Assembly: GCA_029934175.1 (NCBI GenBank)
Contig: JAOZMT010000007.1
Coordinates: forward strand, 1-8,251
DNA: 8,251 nucleotides
From: Victivallales bacterium
Lineage (GTDB): Bacteria > Verrucomicrobiota > Lentisphaeria > Victivallales > JAUVCU01
Direction: 5' to 3'
Positions 1 to 5,522 of the stretch are shown here, piece after piece (position 1 is the first letter of the stretch; each line of letters opens with the position of its first letter). Position numbers and translations under genes: made by a program. Under the pieces are notes generated by a model that ran no database searches, had not been told where the DNA came from, and saw only the letters and a list, made by a program, of their open reading frames with translations.

Positions 1-18
1 AAAATTCTTTATATTCAT
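1..18 (-). CDS. Start of the next downstream gene (partial, six codons)
   Basis: On the minus strand GGAGGAG (21-27) is followed after two bases by ATG (16-18) and then AAT ATA AAG AAT TTT to the window edge. The strong purine-rich site in an otherwise A/T stretch makes a real gene start likely, although the spacing is short. Six codons (MNIKNF) give no hint of function. Confidence 0.5.
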
Positions 19-137
19 AACTCCTCCATTTTTTATTTAGTTTCTATTCTTATTATATTTATCTTAGACCTTTAACTTATTCTAAATGTTCATATTTTTA
101 ATATAAAATATCATAATTTATGAAATTTGCAAGAGAA
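19..137 (-). promoter_or_regulatory. Intergenic stretch with possible promoter and ribosome binding site
   Basis: This A/T-rich gap separates the EEP gene from the next gene. On the minus strand it has a perfect TATAAT at 52-57 without a good -35 partner, a TTGCAA near 123-128 followed by a poor -10, and the GGAGGAG site at 21-27. A new transcription unit may begin here. I see no GC-rich hairpin that would end the upstream transcript. Confidence 0.3.
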
Positions 138-1085
138 TCAATTTTTTTTATTAGTAAATGATGAAATAACAGCATAATGATCTGTTATACCTGTATTTGA
201 TAATGTTGTTTGTTTTATATTCCAATTTTTGTCAAACCAAATATTATCAATTGCTAAAATAGGGAATACTGTTGGAAATGTCGCAATATTTCCTGAGCCT
301 TTTGTTAAAAATGCGTTTTGGTATATCTTTTTCATTTTATCAAAATGAACTGATGAAAGAGGAGTGTTGAAATCCCCCATAAAGATTAAGTTATTATCAT
401 TTGCTATAGTTTCATATAACAAGTCAAAAGATGGTTTTCTTGGTTTAAATGGATGACTTGCAATGTCTACAATAACAACATTAATAATTTCATTATATAT
501 TTCAATTTTAATTTTATTAAATTTAGCACCTCTAGTTTTGATATTTTCAACTTTGAGAATTTCACCTTTTGTTATAACTAACATTTGATTTTCTAAAAGT
601 TTAATATCATAATTGGGAAGCCTTTTTTTCCAGTTTTCAATATTTAACTTCTTTCGATTAGGAAATTCATATAAAACATTAGTAGTCTCCACAAAACCTG
701 CGATATCAAGATTTTCATTTTTTATTAAATTTGTAATATCATCGATTTTTTCAACTCCCATTCTGTCAAGGTTTAGAAACATAGTATGCATTAGTTGTTC
801 TTGATTATTTACACTTTCTGCATAGTTCGCAATAAATTGTGTATTATAAAATAGTATGAGAGATAACGAGAAAATAGCACAAAAAATGTATATTAAGATT
901 TTATCTTTCAGATAAATTGCGATTAGTGCAGGAATTATTGCGATTAGTGCAATTAAAACATAAGGGGTTGCATAGTAAAATGTCGCTAAAAAATGAAATG
1001 AGTCACGAATAGTTAAGCGAATAATTAAAGCAAGCGATAAAATAGTTGCAAGTATTATAAATATTTTTTTGTGCATAAGTCGCAA
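138..1085 (-). CDS. Membrane-anchored endonuclease/exonuclease/phosphatase (EEP) family protein
   Basis: The longest reading gives 315 residues from a TTG at 1083-1085; an ATG three codons later (1074-1076, 312 residues) is the more likely start, though neither has a clear ribosome binding site. Three or so membrane segments (about 7-25, 33-58, 62-81) are followed by a soluble EEP domain with its signature set: LDIAGFVET with metal-binding E133, VVIVDIASHPF, FMGDFN with D238 and N240, AIDNIWF with D280, and GITDHYAV with D302 and H303 (TTG numbering). The family cleaves phosphodiesters or phosphomonoesters (nucleases, sphingomyelinases, inositol phosphatases), and the catalytic residues appear intact. 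The topology probably places the domain outside the cytoplasm, as in YafD-like proteins, but the substrate cannot be told. It follows the TPR gene closely and is the last gene before a 120-base gap. Confidence 0.9.
   Translation of the reverse strand: MRLMHKKIFIILATILSLALIIRLTIRDSFHFLATFYYATPYVLIALIAIIPALIAIYLKDKILIYIFCAIFSLSLILFYNTQFIANYAESVNNQEQLMHTMFLNLDRMGVEKIDDITNLIKNENLDIAGFVETTNVLYEFPNRKKLNIENWKKRLPNYDIKLLENQMLVITKGEILKVENIKTRGAKFNKIKIEIYNEIINVVIVDIASHPFKPRKPSFDLLYETIANDNNLIFMGDFNTPLSSVHFDKMKKIYQNAFLTKGSGNIATFPTVFPILAIDNIWFDKNWNIKQTTLSNTGITDHYAVISSFTNKKN
918..951 (+). repeat. Two identical motif copies 21 bases apart in the EEP membrane region
   Basis: TGCGATTAGTGCA occurs at 918-930 and again at 939-951 in the plus orientation. 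On the coding strand they give the repeated peptide ALIA in a transmembrane helix (residues 46-49 and 53-56 by the TTG numbering). Local duplication of a 21-base unit is an alternative origin, since the flanks (AAT before both, ATT/GGA after) are only partly alike. Confidence 0.8.
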
Positions 1086-1088
1086 ATA

Positions 1089-2867
1089 TTAGTTAGAGTT
1101 TTCTTGAATTTTGAATTTTATCTTTTGTTTATCAATATGTTCTCCATCAAGTTCAATAGCTAATTCCCAATACTTAATGGCTGCATCTATATCTTCTAAT
1201 TTTAAATAAATATCGCCTAGATGATCTGCTATTTCAGACTCTTTTATTTCTTCGTCTATACTTATTATTTTCTCCATATATTCTAAGGCTTTTGTATAAT
1301 TTTTTTGTTGATAATACACCCATGCAAGACTATCAAGATATGCAACATTTTCAGGTTCTTTTTCTAAGGCTTTTAGTATTAATTCTTTTGCTCTAGGTAA
1401 ATCTTTATTTTGACATGCAAGCAAATATCCTAAAAAATTAGCAGCAATATGATTATCAACATCTTTAGACAAAATAATTTCAAGACATCGTTGAGTTTGC
1501 ACCATATCTTTCCCTTTTTCAGCAGTAACCGCAAAATCAAAATAGAAGTCAATATTTAAGAATTTTTCATTATCATTTTTTATTGCGAGTTTTTCAGCAT
1601 TATCAAAACCAGTCAGCGCTTCTTTGTATTTTTTTAAGGCACGGTTAATAATTCCATAATAATAATATTTTATAGTGGATTTTTTTTCTATAGAGTTTAA
1701 AATATTTAACGCAATTTCAAATTTATTCTTTTGTAAATAAATAGATATTACATCATAAACAGAAAAAGGCGAACTTGTCACTTTCATATATTTTTCTGCT
1801 ATTTTTTTTGCCTCTTTCATTCGCCCTGATGCTACAGCAGACTTCAAATAAGAATGATAAAAAGGAATAGATAGAGCTTTTAAGTGTCTTGTTTGTTTTT
1901 TATTAGCAATGTTATTTTTTATAAAAGAATCCCAAATTCGATATGAATGGTTATATTCTTTTAGATTATATAAAGTCTTTGCAAGGTATATAAGATTTTT
2001 TCTATCGTTTGGTTTAAATGATAAATTTTGTAAAAGAAGTTCTTTGCATTTTGTATATGATTTTTTATTTTTATAAAACTCAAGAACTTTTATGAATTCA
2101 TTTTGTGGAATAAATGCACAACTCGCAACTTTATCTATATTATTTAAGTTTTGCTCTAGAATTCGTTCATATTTTTCTTTTACACCTTCTAAAAACCATA
2201 ACCATTGTTCATTTTTTGAATTTTCTTTTGCAAAGTTATAAAATGTCATTGCAGTTGTTAAAAGTTTTATATTTTTATGTGCTGAATCTTCAGAAAAAAC
2301 ATTTTTTATAAATTCTTCTCCTTTTTGAATTTGGCTTTGAATAATATATAACCGCATAATATCTTCAACAAAATCTGAATAAATACTAGAATCTTTAGAA
2401 AGAAATTCTGCTGAAGTTTCAAGTAGTTCTAAAGCTTTATCATTTTTTTCTTTTGTAGTTAATAAATAAGCAGCAAATAAATTTAGTTTAACCATTTGAG
2501 GATTATCTTTTGCAAAAGGAACGGTGATTTTCAAATGCTTTTGAAGCGGGATATTAAATTGGTTTCTAAAAGGAATATTACTTATAGAAGAAGTTAATAA
2601 AAGGAGCAAAGAATTGTCATTTTGATTTTGCTTCATTGCAAGAAGTAAATTTTCAAGAAATTCATTTGGTTTATTTTGTTCTCTTGCATTAAGAGCCTTT
2701 ATAAAATAATTATGTGCTTTAGCTTGTTCTTTGCCTTTTTTAGAAAAAGAAATTTCTTTTTCATCTTTATGTTGATTAGTATCAAAGCCTTTTGCATCTA
2801 AGATAATATCTGAATATGCTAAATTGCATACAAATGGTAGAAAAAATAGGTATAGTTTTTTATTCAT
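1089..2867 (-). CDS. Secreted tetratricopeptide-repeat protein
   Basis: This 592-residue protein has an N-terminal signal sequence (MNKK, hydrophobic LYLFFLPFVCNLAYS, likely cut near residue 19) and no lipobox or later membrane span, so it is probably periplasmic or outer-membrane associated. Most of it is helical repeats; the clearest TPRs are C-terminal, about 474-580, with FLGYLLACQNKDLPRAKELI, AYLDSLAWVYYQQKNYTKA, and DHLGDIYLKLEDIDAAIKYW. The AYLDSL-WVYY / DHLGD pair is a recurrent TPR variant in large bacterial TPR proteins, which usually act as assembly scaffolds for envelope complexes; the partner here is unknown. It starts 8 bases after dus with no recognisable ribosome binding site, so coupling to dus is likely. 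Residues 248-251 (ASCA) are encoded by a copy of the dispersed 13-base motif. Confidence 0.88.
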   Translation of the reverse strand: MNKKLYLFFLPFVCNLAYSDIILDAKGFDTNQHKDEKEISFSKKGKEQAKAHNYFIKALNAREQNKPNEFLENLLLAMKQNQNDNSLLLLLTSSISNIPFRNQFNIPLQKHLKITVPFAKDNPQMVKLNLFAAYLLTTKEKNDKALELLETSAEFLSKDSSIYSDFVEDIMRLYIIQSQIQKGEEFIKNVFSEDSAHKNIKLLTTAMTFYNFAKENSKNEQWLWFLEGVKEKYERILEQNLNNIDKVASCAFIPQNEFIKVLEFYKNKKSYTKCKELLLQNLSFKPNDRKNLIYLAKTLYNLKEYNHSYRIWDSFIKNNIANKKQTRHLKALSIPFYHSYLKSAVASGRMKEAKKIAEKYMKVTSSPFSVYDVISIYLQKNKFEIALNILNSIEKKSTIKYYYYGIINRALKKYKEALTGFDNAEKLAIKNDNEKFLNIDFYFDFAVTAEKGKDMVQTQRCLEIILSKDVDNHIAANFLGYLLACQNKDLPRAKELILKALEKEPENVAYLDSLAWVYYQQKNYTKALEYMEKIISIDEEIKESEIADHLGDIYLKLEDIDAAIKYWELAIELDGEHIDKQKIKFKIQENSN

Positions 2868-2875
2868 TGTTTAAA

Positions 2876-3808
2876 TTAATTGTTAAAAAAGTTATAATTA
2901 AGTAGAGTTTTTTCATCTAGTCTTTTTGCAATATTAAATTCTTCACTAGATTCTCCAAAAAGATTTTTTAAATTTGCCAAATAAGATGGTCGTTTCCAAT
3001 ATTGTTTCACATCATTTTTCATTATATTCTGCATTGTTTCAACATATAACTGGATTTTATTCTCTCCAAAAGTTAATCCTTGATATTCTCTAATTAAAAA
3101 AGGATTTTTTAACAATCCTCTAGCAACCATTACACCGTGACATTTGCTAACTTCGCAAACTTTATCAATATCTGCAATTTCCCAAATATCACCACTTGCT
3201 ATAATGTTTGTCCCAGTAGCAAGCTTAACACATTTTTTTATTCGCTCAAAACCACCATAAACTTTATCATACATTTCAGATGCAGTTCTAAAATGCACAG
3301 CAATGAAATCAAGGTTGTATTTTAAAAACAAAGTCATTAGATTTTCTATTTCATTGAAATTATTAATACCAGTTCTAATTTTTATGCTTAGATTAATATC
3401 AGAAAAATCATTTTTTATTCGTTGTAAAATAGAGTTCATTATGCCAAATTGATTCAATAGTCCAGCCCCACCATTTTTATTCATAACAGTTTTACTTGGA
3501 CATGCAAAGTTGATATTTATATCATTAATTCCGAGACTTATTAATTTTTCAATAGTTGGAGTGACTAATTCATCAGAACTGGTAAGTAATTGAACTGTCG
3601 TTTTTTTATTATATTTTATAAACGGATATATTTTTTTGGCTAACGAAGATTTTTTAGGGGTATGTGTTGATAATCTAATAAATGGGGTAATCCAAGAATC
3701 AACCAAGTCCAATTTGTGAAAAGTCTCACAAAAAAGAGGAGTCATAACTCCATGCATTGGACCTGGAATGCAATTTGTCTTATATTTCTTCTTCTGGAAG
3801 GTCTGCAA
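2876..3808 (-). CDS. dus: DusC-like tRNA-dihydrouridine synthase with TTG start
   Basis: This flavin enzyme reduces a uridine in tRNA to dihydrouridine. FMN- and tRNA-site motifs are all present in this 310-residue protein: GPMHGVMTP (16-24), ITPFIRLS (40-47, DusC-like), NFACPSKTVMNKNGGAGLL with catalytic C103, SIKIRTG with K143, VHFRTA with H172 and R174, ASGDIWE, and GVMVARGLLKNPFL (225-238). The DusC/Dus branch is inferred from the PSKTV and TPF(I/V)R pattern. The first ATG in this frame is the Met of the conserved PMHGV motif, too late to be the start. The TTG at 3806-3808 follows GGAG-rich sequence and gives a plausible 17-residue lead, so I chose it. The gene overlaps the upstream gene by 29 bases, which suggests translational coupling, and it is followed after 8 bases by the TPR gene. 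Confidence 0.93.
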   Translation of the reverse strand: MQTFQKKKYKTNCIPGPMHGVMTPLFCETFHKLDLVDSWITPFIRLSTHTPKKSSLAKKIYPFIKYNKKTTVQLLTSSDELVTPTIEKLISLGINDININFACPSKTVMNKNGGAGLLNQFGIMNSILQRIKNDFSDINLSIKIRTGINNFNEIENLMTLFLKYNLDFIAVHFRTASEMYDKVYGGFERIKKCVKLATGTNIIASGDIWEIADIDKVCEVSKCHGVMVARGLLKNPFLIREYQGLTFGENKIQLYVETMQNIMKNDVKQYWKRPSYLANLKNLFGESSEEFNIAKRLDEKTLLNYNFFNN

Positions 3809-4394
3809 TTAACTCCTCTCCTTCCTTTATCCATGCCTCGACTTGCTTTAATTCTGCTTCAACTTGGTCATATTTTTTTTCTCTTGATTTTGTTAGTCTA
3901 TCATCAGTAGAATTTTCAATTTGTAACTGACATTTATCAAGTTTTTTCTCTAATTCAGCAATAGCTAAACTTATTTGAGTTTCTTTTTTCTTAGTATGCT
4001 CAGCTAATTTCTTTTTTATTTTGTCAACGGCTCTTTTTTTCTCTTTTTTATCTGGTTTATTATACTTTCTTCCTAAAATTTTAGTCCCTTTATGATACTT
4101 TCCTGCAGTTCCAGTCTTTTTATCCTCTTTAACATGATGTTTAAAATATTCTGCGATAGGAGCACCTTTTATAGTTTTAGCATCTCCTTCATAAAAAGCT
4201 AAAATTAATTTATTTCTAAATATTTCAATATAACGAGATTTAAAAGGATTTTTAGCGCTTAAAACCTTGTTTGGATCCGTGCTTTCCTCTACTTTACTTG
4301 ATTTTTTTGATTTTTTCTTTTTTGCATAGGAATCTACCGCTGTGCAAAATAAAATAATTGCCATTATAAAAGTTACTTTTTTGAAAATTGTCAT
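3780..4394 (-). CDS. Lysine-rich secreted coiled-coil protein of unknown function
   Basis: I do not recognise this 204-residue protein. Residues 1-24 form a clear signal peptide (MTIFKKVTF, hydrophobic IMAIILFC core, SYA before the likely signal peptidase I cut), so the product should be exported. The mature N-terminus begins with a KKKKSKKSSK run. A segment with FKSRYIEIFRNKLILAFYEGD (50-71, described here across two parts) looks folded, then comes a very basic stretch (about 86-135, KYHKGTKILGRKYNKPDKKEKK), and finally a mixed-charge coiled coil (about 120-195) ending acidic at LPEEEI. There is one cysteine (C155) in the mature part and no lipobox. It precedes a dus gene whose start lies inside its last codons. 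The charge pattern could suit binding to nucleic acid or an anionic envelope polymer, but that is only inference. Confidence 0.8.
   Translation of the reverse strand: MTIFKKVTFIMAIILFCTAVDSYAKKKKSKKSSKVEESTDPNKVLSAKNPFKSRYIEIFRNKLILAFYEGDAKTIKGAPIAEYFKHHVKEDKKTGTAGKYHKGTKILGRKYNKPDKKEKKRAVDKIKKKLAEHTKKKETQISLAIAELEKKLDKCQLQIENSTDDRLTKSREKKYDQVEAELKQVEAWIKEGEELIADLPEEEI
3813..3823 (-). promoter_or_regulatory. dus ribosome binding site that supports the TTG start
   Basis: On the minus strand AAGGAGAGGAG runs up to four bases before the TTG at 3806-3808, with its AAGGAG (3818-3823) nine bases away. It lies inside the final EGEEL codons of the upstream gene, so the same bases serve as coding sequence and initiation site. 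Confidence 0.65.
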
Positions 4395-4400
4395 AATACT

Positions 4401-4406
4401 CTCCTT
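4401..4406 (-). promoter_or_regulatory. Ribosome binding site of the 204-residue secreted protein
   Basis: AAGGAG on the minus strand, six bases before the ATG at 4392-4394, fixing the start of the signal peptide. It is one of the clearest initiation sites in the window. Confidence 0.75.
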
Positions 4407-4430
4407 AGTTTGTTAATTTAAATTTATATC

Positions 4431-4463
4431 ATTATATAATAACATAAAAAATACTAATTACAA
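4431..4463 (-). promoter_or_regulatory. Possible promoter for the lysine-rich protein / dus / TPR / EEP run
   Basis: The 75 bases between hisC and the next gene are almost pure A/T. On the minus strand they hold TTGTAA (4458-4463) and a perfect TATAAT (4431-4436), but the spacing is 21 bases; a poorer TATTAT lies at about 16. A transcript starting after the TATAAT would have a short leader before the ribosome binding site at 4401-4406. AT richness makes chance matches common, so the support is weak. Confidence 0.3.
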
Positions 4464-4469
4464 ATAAAT

Positions 4470-5522
4470 TTAATACTTTTTCAAGATATTTATAGTATTT
4501 TTCATATCATTCATTGTTCCAATAGACACTCTAACAAATTTATTTGTTCGGTTTCCTGAAAAAAATCTCGTTAAAATATTATTTTCTAATAAAAAGTTAA
4601 ACATTTTTTCTCCATTTTCATCAGGTGGCTTTACAAATACAAAATTTGTAAGTGATGGCAAAAAGCTAAAGTTTAATTTATCTAATTCGCTTAAAAAATA
4701 TGCCTTAGTTTCTTTTATTTTTAAAACATTATTTTTAAAATAATTTTGGTCAAGCAACGCCTCTTTTGCAATAATTTGTGTAAGTGTATTTACATTATAA
4801 GAGTCTTTAACTTTTAACATTCCATTTATAAGATTTTCATTAGCAACTGCATAACCAAATCTTGATCCTGCTAATGAATAACTTTTCGATAAAGTTCTTG
4901 TTACAATAACATTATCAAATTCTTTAACCAATGACATACAGTTATCATTTGCAAAATCAGCATAAGCTTCATCTATAAGGACTATGCCTTTAAATTTTTC
5001 ACAAATATTTTTTATTTTATTCATCTCAAAGGATGTCCCAGTTGGTGCATTAGGTCGTGGTAAAAGAAATAACTTTGAATTTGCGATTTGTGCAAGTATA
5101 TTATCTGGCAAGGAAAAATCAGAATTCAATTCAATTTCTGCACAAGTCGCACCTTGTATATCTGCTAAAATAGAATATAACGAATAAGTAGGGGTTACGC
5201 AACTTGCTATTTCTCCTTCTCCTACGAAGGAACGAAGTGCCATTGTCAAAATATCATCCGAACCATTACCTGCAATAACGCAATTTTCAGAAATATTATG
5301 TAAGTCACCAATAATATTGCACAATTCGCAACATCTAGGATTAGGATATTGTCTCAACTGTTCAATATCAAACAATTTTAATGCTTTAGCTACATTTGGA
5401 GATGGTGGATATGGGTTTTCATTCGTATTAATTTTAATAATATTTTTTCCAGCAATCTGCTTGCCAGGGACATATCCTGACATTTTATCTATATTTTTTC
5501 TAAAATATGATTTTTCAGACAT
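4470..5522 (-). CDS. hisC: Histidinol-phosphate aminotransferase
   Basis: This 350-residue PLP-dependent fold-type I aminotransferase converts imidazole-acetol phosphate and glutamate to L-histidinol phosphate in histidine biosynthesis. Family motifs appear in order: NTNENPYPPSP (32-42), AGNGSDDIL (84-92), CVTPTYSLY (108-116), PRPNAPTG with N158 (155-162), VLIDEAYADF with D184 and Y187, TRTLSKSYSLAGSRFGY with the PLP lysine K213 and R221, and FVRVSIGT with the substrate-carboxylate arginine R331. The usual N-P before NAPTG is R-P here, a mild deviation. The ATG overlaps the metG stop as TAATG and has only a weak ribosome binding site, so translational coupling to metG is likely. No other his gene is visible, so the gene is detached from a classical his operon. 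Related aromatic or cobalamin-pathway aminotransferases are less likely given the length and motifs. Confidence 0.92.
   Translation of the reverse strand: MSEKSYFRKNIDKMSGYVPGKQIAGKNIIKINTNENPYPPSPNVAKALKLFDIEQLRQYPNPRCCELCNIIGDLHNISENCVIAGNGSDDILTMALRSFVGEGEIASCVTPTYSLYSILADIQGATCAEIELNSDFSLPDNILAQIANSKLFLLPRPNAPTGTSFEMNKIKNICEKFKGIVLIDEAYADFANDNCMSLVKEFDNVIVTRTLSKSYSLAGSRFGYAVANENLINGMLKVKDSYNVNTLTQIIAKEALLDQNYFKNNVLKIKETKAYFLSELDKLNFSFLPSLTNFVFVKPPDENGEKMFNFLLENNILTRFFSGNRTNKFVRVSIGTMNDMKNTINILKKY

Noticed and set aside
92..111. ATATTTT / AAAATAT inverted repeat after the EEP gene as a terminator
   Set aside because: The seven-pair stem is made only of A and T, and there is no following U tract in the right place; such repeats are expected by chance in sequence this AT-rich.
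2807..2867. TPR protein as a lipoprotein (LPFVC)
   Set aside because: The residues before the cysteine (PFV) do not fit a lipobox; cleavage near AYS by signal peptidase I is more likely.
4431..4440. Palindrome ATTATATAAT as an operator
   Set aside because: It is short, A/T only and coincides with a TATAAT match; there is no second copy or GC-containing core to support a binding site.
5271..5282. TGCAATAACGCA in hisC as another copy of the dispersed motif
   Set aside because: The spacer is four bases instead of five and the centre does not match the consensus, so I did not count it.
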